From NCBI GenBank assembly GCA_021014945.1, contig MU266555.1, positions 1 through 46,337 of the forward strand: DNA of 46,337 nucleotides, given 5' to 3'. This document shows, one piece after another, positions 11,140 through 20,275 of the stretch (position 1 is its first letter; each line of letters starts with the position of its first letter). The notes beneath the pieces were generated by a model, which was not told the DNA's origin, made no database searches, and was given only the letters and a program-made list of their open reading frames with translations. Origin of the DNA: Leucogyrophana mollusca. Its lineage: Eukaryota; Basidiomycota; Agaricomycetes; Boletales. The translations under genes were made by a program, and so were the position numbers.

Positions 11140-13262
11140 ATGGCTGCTCCTGCACTTCCGCCCGCCGTCTTGAACGAACTTATTTCGGAGGCCAGGAATA
11201 CGGCGATGTCGAGGTACAACACGCGTGCGTTTCATTGTTCGGGAACCCACTCGGTTCTCCCACTGATGTCCCGCCTGCTATAGTGGCCATGACGGTTCTC
11301 TATGTTTATGACCTCGGTAAGGAGCTCATTTGTGCATTTTAGCTGTTTAACCAGTCCTCCCTTTTGTGCAGTGACGACGTTAGACAAAGAGGTTAGACCA
11401 AAGTCCGTATTTTTCTGACCTCACTGACCACCGCTCTTGCCGCGCAGGTTGACCTTGTTTGGGTTAGTAGCCATGACACGTCAAATAGCAATATTGCACC
11501 ATCATCTCATTCGTGTGCTTTAGAATCGACCCTGGTCTTTTCTCAAAGTCCTATATATCATAGTGAGGATCGAAGTATTTGAGATCAGAAGCAGGTCTGA
11601 ACAGTATCTACGTGCTTTCAGAACCGCTGCCTCGCGTTACTCGAGGGCCTGTGAGTGATTTATCGCGTTCCTCCATTCAAAGTCCAAAGACCTTACGATT
11701 GGTGGACATTTCAGGTTCAACTCCAGCGGCAAGTGACATACGTTCTCGATCTTGTTGGGGTGTGCTGAATCAATTTAACCAGTGTTCTTGTATCAAGGCA
11801 CCAATCTGAGCAACTCGGTAAGTGATCAGTCTAATTATTGGCCTCAGCTAATGTCTTATGTAGCTGTATGTTCTACCGTTCTACCCACCACTCACGCTGA
11901 AGCTTCTTTCCAGATGTCAGGGTATATCTTACCTCCGATTCACACCCACTGACCCGCCGATGGTCTGCAGGTGGAAACTGGTTCAAATTTCAGAGTGGAA
12001 CGGCGCTCGTTCTTCTTGTCGTTGTCCAAAGTCGGTGACCTGTTATATGAGTTTCTCCGGACACTATTAACTCCCCATCAGCGATCCTTGTGACTCGTCT
12101 CTGGGCGATGTACGAGCACAATCGCCCGATCCTGATATCTATGTCCGTGTTCGGGACGTTACAGATCATTGCTAGCGCCACCATCATGTTCAAAAGCTTG
12201 CGCTACTCTCCTGGTATGCTTCACTCTACTGCCCCATCAATATCAGCGAATTCGAAATTATCTTCAGCACTTGCACAGCCTGCTCCTGGTTTTGTTGTTT
12301 GCTCGATGATACTGCCCCCGTATGTCTGTGAACCTCTTTGATAGAGTGCTGCCTGACATCGCAAGGGAAGGTATTTTGCCGCCTACTGGCTACCAATTCT
12401 GGCTTTCGAAACAACGCTTTTGGTGCTGATGCTCATCAAAGGGTGGCACAATTTCCGCCAACAAAATGTAACAGGAGTGTCCGGGATGACGGGGCAGCGT
12501 CTCGGGAACCTACTTGTCCGAGATTCGATAATTTACTTTGTCGTGTATGTTTGACGGTTGCTCATCATATTGACTTTCGCTGAATCTATCTGTCCAGCAT
12601 CAATGCCGTGTACCTAGCGAACGCTGTTGTGTGGTACCGGGGGGCGGTGGGTTAGACCCGCATTGTTCGTCGTCACTCTTACCAACGTACTTCAGCCAAT
12701 CTTGGCCGAAGCTGCGCTACCTTATGGGATACTTCTACCCCCATTAATGGCAGGCAAGTTGCTACTTAACCTTCGCGATGCCTTCTACAGAGGTAGTGGC
12801 CGCGAGGAGCGGTCCACGGAACTGACGACGTTCCGTGCGCCCGCCCCTCGACTTGAACCGTCGAACCGTGGCACGACCTCGCGAAGTGCGGTGTCGCGGT
12901 CGCAGAGCCAGTGGGAAGAATGGGAACGCGGCAACCCATCTGAATGGTGAAAGTGTGTGGGGGGTAAGGTGGTCGCTACGGCAGAGGGCTGACTTTGTTA
13001 TTCATCCCAATTTGAACGTTTAGTTTTCTGCGGCTATACAGTTGTAATGTTGTTGCATCCTTCATGTCCTGCACACGTTGTTAATGAATATTGAATTCTG
13101 AAGCCTGGCGTGCTACGGATGCATTGCCACCACGCTCAAATTTTACATAATGACATCATATATGGCTATGGCTTTGCTCCCTGGTTCTTACCAGCATCTC
13201 TGATGGGCCGTATCTCTGTGACTCGCTTTTTCTGTGAATAGTGGGTTCGAATTCCATGCAGC
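10768..13262. repeat. Right arm of the ~2.4-kb inverted duplication
   Basis: Reverse complement of about 3957-6345. It covers DUF6533 copy B, its 5' flank, and a 3' flank that ends with GTGGGTTCGAATTCCATGCA, the counterpart of the sequence next to the RBR stop codon in the left arm. The two arms enclose about 4.4 kb with the DUF6535 gene and the RBR remnant. Confidence 0.85.
11140..12950 (+). CDS. DUF6533-family multi-pass membrane protein (copy B, open)
   Basis: Function unknown; a mushroom-expanded family of roughly seven-helix membrane proteins. Thirteen exons join in frame to 351 residues: 11140-11224, 11284-11316, 11372-11391, 11448-11462, 11524-11562, 11622-11650, 11715-11728, 11783-11817, 11903-11921, 11971-12030, 12082-12319, 12371-12544, 12656-12950. 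Core motifs read LAMTVLYVYDL, VTTLDKEVDLVW, NRPWSFLKVLYII, a Cys followed by NWFKFQS, ILVTRLWAMYEHNR, FETTLLVLMLIKGW, LLVRDSIIYFVV and TLTNVLQPILAEAAL. The intron 11,729-11,782 uses a GCAAGT (GC-AG) donor, conserved in copy A. Exons of 14, 15, 19 and 20 nt make the model fragile. Details around 11,818-11,970 and the last intron are least certain; an extra small exon within 12,545-12,655 is possible. Confidence 0.72.
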
Positions 13263-13289
13263 AGAGCCTTGCTCAGCACTGTCAGGAGA

Positions 13290-13690
13290 ACAAGTTCACA
13301 ATGACTGCCGCAACCAGTTTTTGGAATCTATCACTTACTCGCAATGGGCTCTGGGAATCTGGGACATTTACATCGACAATCACAGCGACTTCAATCGGTG
13401 TTCTGCTATCGCATCTAGACTCATTGAAGATGAAACGCCGCCGGTACAGCGACCATGGGCAGAACGTCTTTCCTTGATCTTGCGGCTATCTTATCCCGGA
13501 TCGGTGAACACACCCCGGGAGTGTATCATGAGTGGGAGCGCAACCGGTGCCAGGTCCTGATTTACAACGCATGAATGTACACCTCGTGGAAGCACAACTG
13601 GAAGAATGAGGGGCTCTATATCTACGAGGTCATTCTTCATTGGATAGGTTGGTAGAGCTGATGGACGAAGATGCGCAAATACCCTAATTC
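13290..13690 (+). pseudogene. Decayed DUF6535 C-terminal fragment
   Basis: Matches the end of the intact gene around 9400-9870: LTRNGLW-like, IDNHSDFNRCSAIASRLIEDETPPVQRPWAERLSL in pieces, then HEWE, and a tail near DEDAQIP. One base is missing after AERLSL, shifting the frame, and about 130 bp corresponding to 9690-9820 are gone. The first 900 bp and more of the gene are absent. It is the coding part of the direct repeat described at 13,320-14,215. Confidence 0.8.
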
Positions 13691-14215
13691 CTACGTTTGG
13701 ACAGTCGTGTGTATGCAGTTGACACTGTTCGGTGTGACTGCTGATATCAACTTCCAACCGCTTCCTCGCTCAAGTCCATTCGTCACTCCCCATCCTGTCT
13801 CGTAACTTACTCCGCAGCTCACCTGCGATGCGATGCCCAACTCAAAGGGGGGACTAGTGCTCATCAGCATCAGTCCGCGAGAGCGGATTGGGCTAGACAG
13901 TCTCCGAACTAATAGCTCTGGGGGAGAGCTTGGTGGCATGCATTACGTCCTCACACCGTTCCCGTGGCATCATTCATCATTTCCCGCAATGCAGTGTAGT
14001 GAAGACCGCCCAGCGATGATGGGATCATCGCCCACCACTGTGACAGGTCCACGTGTCGGGTAGTATTCCGAATGGTCACAAAACAACATTCTCCATGGAT
14101 AACTCGCCTTATGCATTACCCGTCGAAAGGTTGACCACTGTATGAAGGAGGGACCATACTTCTTCAAACAGTCACTATGCACCGCACCACGGGAGCGAAT
14201 CAACTGGGGCCCGCC
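13320..14215. repeat. Direct repeat, second copy
   Basis: Second copy of the segment at 9390-10,370, shortened by a deletion. The non-coding part 13,690-14,215 matches 9871-10,370 and ends near CAACTGGGGCCCGCC. Between here and the next gene at 14,410 I see only its presumed promoter. Confidence 0.78.
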
Positions 14216-14409
14216 AAATGACAAGCGCGTGGGTAAATAGGATTCGACCAGACCTCGCAGTGATGCCGGGTGATTCCAGTTGACGGGCTGATGGGCTTTG
14301 TAGCTGCCGTGTTGCCTATACTGTAGTGTGTGGTAGCTGTGACTCTTTAATTTTCCCTTATAATAATGGCCCGATCCTTCCCTATGGGCTAGTCCCGCCC
14401 TCCCCAGCC

Positions 14410-15773
14410 ATGCCCATCTCACTCGCTGAAGCCACTCTCGTGTCTATCTTTTCCGAATCCTTCTTATATGGTGCGTATTTGCTTCCCCGCGCCGATCTGT
14501 GTGTATTATCTGAAGGCGATTCTACCAGGAGTATTCACCGTGCTTTTTGTCATCTCGATATTTATTTTACTGCGTCGAAAGGGCAACAATGGCGAACTCA
14601 ACAAACCAATGCTGCTCGCTTGTCTAGCGCTTTTCGTATTTTCTACTGTGGTAAGGTAAACCATCAGTGTCATTGGACGGGGACCTCATATTTTCGGCGC
14701 AGCACGTCAGTGCTGACCTAAGGAGATTGCTCGATGCCTTTCTTCGAGGGGCTGATCCTGCCACGCAGCTGGGGCAAGTTGACACGACCACTTATGAGAT
14801 CAAAAGTGCCGCCTATGTGGCACAGACTTGGGTGGGGGATGGATTGATGGTGAATAACATCTATCTCTGAACGAAACCCGTTGTTGTCGAGGTATCCAGC
14901 TTATAAGCATCCCAGCTTTACCGCCTTTACTTGGTTTGGAACGGTGATAAGCGTGTGGTCATTCCCATATCTATCTTCTTCTTAGCCGGTATAGGTGAGC
15001 TATTTGCGGAACTAGTGTTGATGCCTCATACTGAGGTACCCCTAGGCGTAGGCATCGGCACCCTCCAAGCTATCGTGACGACATCTTCTACGTACACGAT
15101 ATTCCAATTGCACAACTGGATCGCTTCATTCTTTTCGATAACACTAACAATCAACTTCACCTGCACATGTAAGCCCCTGCACACCCTCATCACTCGCTGA
15201 CGTTGAACCCCCACTCAAGTTCTCATCGCTGCTCGCATTCTGCACAAACACCGAGACATAGGCGGCCTCAAAGTAAGCGGGCGTAGCTTAATGCCGACTG
15301 TCATCATCATCATCGAATCGGGAGCTATCTATTCCGCATGCCTGATCATAATGCTTGTACTGTTTTTGAGCAATAGTTACGCACAGTATATTGCTCTGGA
15401 TGCGGTAAGCAGTTCGTTGCCTCGAAATTCGGACAGGTTCACAACTGCTTCTTCCCCAGGTGACACAGATTATCGTAAGCCTCCTATTTCACTTCGGTTA
15501 TAATACCGGCGAATTAAATATTGCTAGGGTGTCGTGTTTTCTCTCATCATCGTACGGGTAGGCCTCGGTATCTCTAGCGAAAACCGACGTCAATTCCCTC
15601 GGTCTGCTCTGAGAGGCTCTTCTATTCCGCGCACCCCGCAGAACCTGTCTCACCCTTTACGGCCAGTCGTCGTCAGTATATCCACGATGTCACACAGCGA
15701 TGCCGCCGTCGAACAATGTGAGAGCGAGGTTGGGGGGCAGAACAATTCTGTTTATAAATCCATGGAGCCGTAA
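14410..15773 (+). CDS. Seven-helix-type membrane protein, agaricomycete-expanded family
   Basis: Complete seven-exon gene of 342 residues: 14410-14470, 14529-14650, 14703-14849, 14916-15168, 15220-15404, 15460-15474, 15528-15773. It begins MPISLAEATLVSIF. Hydrophobic helices follow: ESFLYGVFTVLFVISIFILL, MLLACLALFVFSTVHV, AQTWVGDGLMLYRLYLVW, VIPISIFFLAGIGEL, LQAIVTTSSTYTIFQLHNW, a segment around FFSITLTINF|LIAARILHKHR, and ESGAIYSACLIIMLVLF. A hydrophilic tail ends KSMEP. I know the layout from many mushroom proteins annotated as hypothetical membrane proteins; no function is established. The sixth exon is only 15 nt (VTQII), yet it keeps the frame into GVVFSLIIVRVG. No lesions. Confidence 0.78.
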
Positions 15774-16646
15774 CCATCCTTCCGATCACCGGGGAGAGCT
15801 TTTCAGGCCATAGCTGTCATGCAGGGTGAGGTCACCGGCGGGTGCCACTGTTGCTGGTGGGGGAACACAGGGGGGTTATGGGAGGGCAATGGTAGGCCAA
15901 CCCTATGATTGTTTGCGGAAATGGGTAGAATACGGATACGACAGCACCCTTTCCTCTTATACTATGCCTCATGGCACGAGTTCTGAGTAGACACAGCCCG
16001 AAGGTATGAAAGTCGATGTCAAAAAGGAGCCAGCGTCGTCTCCGCTCGTGATCCTTGGGGCCATGGGTAATTTTCTAGATGATTTATACATGACAGAATG
16101 TAGAAGAATTTACTTACCATATCCTAGTAAGTAGTACGAGGATGACACAGATATGGGCGGGTGCTATTGGTACTGGTGGATGTGGCCACGGGAGTTGCCG
16201 AGAGAACAAAAAGCACCCACTGATTCAAATTGTTCGGAATTCATGACGATTTGCACCCCGGGTTGTCGACCGTCCGCCACATATCTAATCGCACCCGTGC
16301 ATATGAGGCTAACGATACGAATACTCAAAAAAGCCGCCTGTCGTGCAACTGAGGTACTACCACTGGCGCCTGGCGAACTTTGCAACCGGGGGGCTGTGGC
16401 CCAGTGAAGGGGGAATCGCTTCTAGACACTCAGTTTTAGTGCGGTTCCAATTAGAGGTAACACTCGAGCTTACATCTCCAGCCGATGCTGAGTCTTGGAA
16501 TGTGACGAATCCGTGGCCGATCACGAGAACCGCACCCGAGCCATCAAACATATGGAGTATAAAGATTGCGGCATCACGTTTTATAACGACTCACTTACTA
16601 CCCAGTCCGCAACTCACCCTACGAATAGCTCTTCAGCATCGATCGC
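15774..16646. other. Intergenic, no gene seen
   Basis: Nearly 900 bp with only short open frames in all six frames and no recognisable protein similarity. Its right end should hold the promoter of the methyltransferase gene. Confidence 0.5.
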
Positions 16647-17665
16647 ATGATGGTCAACCAGCAAGCAGCCACTGAGTCTGCCATCGTATCTGCACAGAGT
16701 CCACGCCCAGGGAGATATGCTCATTCGTTTCCTGGTGCTCAGTACCTCCTTCCAGCAGACGAAGAGGAAAGATCCCGGTAAATTTTCATTTTATGCAGGT
16801 CGAATAATCTGACCGTTTCTGGCTCGTGGCGAAGGCTGGCGCTGCAGCACGAGCTTTTCAAGAGAGTTATGGGTGGTCGTATAATACTCCCGTCTATGTC
16901 GTTTGACCCTGACGCTGAAATTTTGGACAGCGGCACCGGCTCAGGTAGTATACCGGTATGCTTTCATGTCGTTGTCATGAGCTCACGCACGAATTTATTG
17001 CAGCGATCTGGCTCATAGACTGCCGCTCGCAACTTCCTGCATCGTGTCAGTTCTATGGGATTGACATTGAATCCAAGCTGTATCCTGATATTCCAACCGA
17101 CGCGTCAAACTTGCATTTGTCCGTGGCTTCGATAACCGCTTTGCCGCGGTCTTGGACTGCGAAGTTCGCCCTCGTGAACCAGAGACTTCTTATGGCAGGC
17201 CTAACAGTCCCAGACTGGAAAGTTGCGCTAGAGGAGATACACCGAGTTCTCAAGCCGGGCGGTTTCATCCAGCTTATGGAAAGCGACTCCGATTCCATAC
17301 AGTCAGGTCCAGAAACCGCAGCAGCAGCCGAGTTGTTGCGGCGCCTCATGGTGGCGAGTGGTCTCAATCACGAGTGCAGCAAAAATATCGAGGGGATGCT
17401 CATGTCTGCTGGGTTTGTCGACGTGTACTCCGAGGATGTTGTCGTGAAGGTGGGAAAATGGGCTGGCAGGGATGGAGTAGACGCGAGGGAAGACTTTGGA
17501 AGCGCCTTTAGGGGACTTAAAGGCGCAGTCTTGAAGGCTGGCGGAATGGGATATGCTGATACGCCAGAGGAGTTTGATCAGAAAGTGGACAGGCAGATTG
17601 AGGAATGGGATAGGACGGAAGGATCGTGCACAAAGCTGAAGGCTTTCTATGCGAGAAAACCCTGA
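16647..17665 (+). CDS. Class I SAM-dependent methyltransferase
   Basis: Three exons, 16647-16777, 16835-16944 and 17004-17665, give 300 residues. The sequence has YLLPADEEERSRLALQHE, then motif I (ILDSGTGSAIWLID), the acidic strand FYGIDI, PDWKVALEEIHRVLKPGGF (post-motif III, typical of UbiE/Methyltransf_25-like enzymes) and QLMESD. It resembles fungal secondary-metabolism methyltransferases that take a methyl group from S-adenosylmethionine; the substrate cannot be told. Motif I is GTGSA rather than the usual GTGSG, which could weaken cofactor binding, although the rest is intact. It stands alone, with no biosynthetic neighbours, so a role in a metabolite cluster is not supported. Confidence 0.8.
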
Positions 17666-17928
17666 CTCCGTCAGCCAGTGTCTGTGTCTAATACGAACCC
17701 TTGTGGTTCAGCTGATGGTTCACATAATTTGTACCAAATTCGCATGTTGCCCGAGGGTGAACAGGTGTGTGAGTCTGCGTGACGCGCACACCGAGACCTC
17801 AATAGATTATAGTGCCATACATATTCCGCAGACAAAGGTACTGTGACAACCAAGAAATGACCAAGAAAACAATCACCCCAAAGAGCGACGTACAAACAAA
17901 AGACGAAGAAAAGCTATTTCCCCGCCCC

Positions 17929-19208
17929 CTATGCGAACAAATAGCCCCCAACAGATATGGCGAACGATGCGACAACCCATGGTCTAGCTAAAAGTGATCC
18001 AGTTGCAGAGTTTTTCAAGCTGTTGAGTACAAGGACGCTGTCGATGATGTGGACAACTCCATTTTGAAGCAAGACGTCGGAAGACAGAATATTCGCCGTG
18101 TTTCCGCCTGCCAAAGATACCGTCGTCCCGTTAGTCGTGAGGGTTTGTCCTGCTAAATTTGCCTTTGTCTGTCCCGCCGTCAGTTGGGGCGAGTAGAAAG
18201 TCCCGTTGATCACCTGGGGAAGACGTAACTGAGTCACGACGGAATTGCAGTTAAACGAGTACTAACATGACCACTGAGGACTGACGCCAGTTCGCTGCTG
18301 TTGAGATGACTCAACGTCGAGGACACAGAAGAAAACGCCGAATCTAGTTGGGTTGATTCAGGATAAAGAAACGGAGGAGTGGAAAATATTGACTCACCCT
18401 GAGGAACAAAGATCGTTACGCCGTGGAGGCTCTCGAGCGTATTCACGATGCCAGCGGTAGCGGCGCTATTGGCAAACGTTGTGATGTTGTTGCTGGTTAA
18501 CGCCGCTGACAGCGTTGTCGGTACCACCAACAGTTCGCTGATACTTGACCAAGCATACGTAACATCCAGGATACTGAATCCGTCCTGAGGTGTAAGGATC
18601 ACGTCCGTTCTACAAGGGGAACATTAACAGGGGATGGACAAAGGGGGGAAAGGCGTACGGCTGGTTGAGAACATGAATAGATCCATCGGACTCCGTAGTC
18701 AAGACCAAAGACTGAGATTGATTGTTTTCAAGGAAGACCGTAGACGAGTCAGTAAGGGCTGTAGGGACGATGGAGTGGACGGGAGAGTTAGCAATTGACG
18801 TGTTGCTGATGGGGCTCCTGATAAGGTGGTACGACAGCAGCGGAAGAATGGTAGAAGGATTTCCCAACACCGCCGATACCGTACCGTTAGGTGCTGTAGT
18901 CGCCTCAGATAGTCGTCAGCTCGTCAGAATGCGTAAACATACCAGACCTATTTGGAAGACCGTGAGCGGTGAGGGGACGACGGACGATATCATACGCACT
19001 GGGGCATGGCAAAGGTAAGGTTCCCTGTGATCAGGCTGGCAAACTCCGCATAGTCTTCTGGTGGAATTGCTTCGAGGAGATTTAAAAAGAGACCAAACGC
19101 ATTGGTGTCTCCAAGAGCCAGCTTAAGAGCATCAATTATGACCGTTGAAGACTGTGCAAATGCAGCAGAGGCGCAAAGGAGTGTAGTGGCAAGGTTGAGA
19201 AAATACAT
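17929..19208 (-). CDS. Secreted FAS1 (fasciclin) domain protein, GPI-anchored (copy 1)
   Basis: Minus-strand gene beginning MYFLNLATTLLCASAAFAQS, a signal peptide. Exons read in order FAMPQC|APNGTVSAVLGNPSTI, ILPLLSYHLI (FAS1 H-box region), NNQSQSLVL, then TIFVPQG, SSELASVLSGHV, INGTFYSPQL, and the terminal FAS1 signature GVVHIIDSVLVLNSL. The C-terminus has a small-residue stretch and a hydrophobic tail (VVASFAISVGGYLFA), as expected for GPI attachment. FAS1 proteins act in cell adhesion and at the cell surface. The protein is about 60-70% identical by eye to the copy at 23,999-25,345, with the same exon pattern, so the two are local paralogues. Exon ends were not all fixed to the base. Confidence 0.82.
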
Positions 19209-19250
19209 GTTCGCAAAAGGTGATAAGCCACTCCATCCTGGGTCCTGGGC

Positions 19251-19256
19251 TTTTAA
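19251..19256 (-). promoter_or_regulatory. TATA-like box of FAS1 copy 1
   Basis: Reads TTAAAA on the minus strand, 43-48 bases before the ATG. The following bases (GCCCAGGAC) match the TATA context of the other FAS1 copy (TATAAAATCCCAGGAC), so this is probably an inherited core promoter. Confidence 0.5.
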
Positions 19257-20275
19257 GCAGCTGGGATAACCACATCCCTGAGTAACACAGAAGCTTCAAC
19301 TGTATTGACATTGACAAGCCTTCAGCGACAATCAAGGTACGAGTATTGCAACCTACGGCATATTGATGGTGCTGTTGCGGTAAGAGCTCACTGCGACGGA
19401 TTTACAGCACCCGGTGCTCCCACTGCAAAGAAAAAGAAGCAGGACTGGGTACAATCTTATGGAATGCAAGTCCTGAGCGACTGTCAATGGCAGGCAGACG
19501 TGGGCAACACTTCGGTGGGGGACGAGCACCTAATTCATGTTGGGTGGATGGCTCTGTTATTTGGAGCGAAAATGGGTTCGTACCAAGAGTGCCTATTAGT
19601 TGTCGTGCAGAAGGGACTACTGCTTGGCGCATAGCTCAGCTGGGTGACCGCAGGGTAATCAATGGCAGATATCACTAGTATTGATCGCCTGCGAGTAAGT
19701 TGGGACGACGTGGCGACACCGCGAGTCACTGGACATGTCTGAAACTTGGAGTTGATACCTTCAAGTCCGCCGAGTTGACACTGACACCGCGATATATGCG
19801 ATTCAATTACAGCGCATATTTGTTGTCGAAAATTGGTACATGTCGGGCCTGGAAAGTTGTGATTAGCGCTGGGCTTGATGCCTGGATCGGCAAGCTGACG
19901 GGAGGTGTCGCGACTGTGAGATACAGAATCTTTGCAAATAACTAACAAACGCACCGCGACACCCTCATATTTGACACTTCCTTCGACAGCTCTCGTCATA
20001 GTGAGCCAACCGTATCCAAGAAATGGAGTACTCATCACAAGCCAACAAACTGGCTCCGCCGAAATCACAATCTAACGACATCTTCCTAACAATCTCGATT
20101 GCGAGAACAAGAAAGTGATACAACAGCAAAAAGACGTCGAGTTATTTTACAGACAGCTCTCGTAAATCGCGCCCCACAGATTACGACAGAAATGGGCACC
20201 AAGTAGCAAGCATGTCAAGAAACGCACCCCGAATCCTTGGTGATAGAAAAATTACGCTCATAGCTGATCTTCACT
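19257..20275. other. Intergenic between FAS1 copy 1 and the VIT-VWA gene
   Basis: About 1 kb. A minus-strand open frame of 177 codons (19,535-20,068) has no recognisable motif, no convincing start context and high Ser/Thr/Arg variety, so I do not call it a gene. Confidence 0.45.

Noticed and set aside
12319..12370. Apparent loss of a GTAAGT splice donor in DUF6533 copy B (GATAGAGTG where copy A has GGTAAGTG)
   Set aside because: That donor would leave a 29-nt intron. The working donor is GTATGT at 12,320, present in both copies, giving a 51-nt intron and the correct frame.
13243..13256. GGGTTCGAATTCC resembling a tRNA T-arm
   Set aside because: No acceptor, D or anticodon stem can be paired around it, and the inverted copy has drifted (GGGTTCAAATTCC) as non-functional flank would.
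19535..20068. 177-codon minus-strand open frame
   Set aside because: No motif, no splice partners and no resemblance to a known family; likely chance in intergenic DNA.
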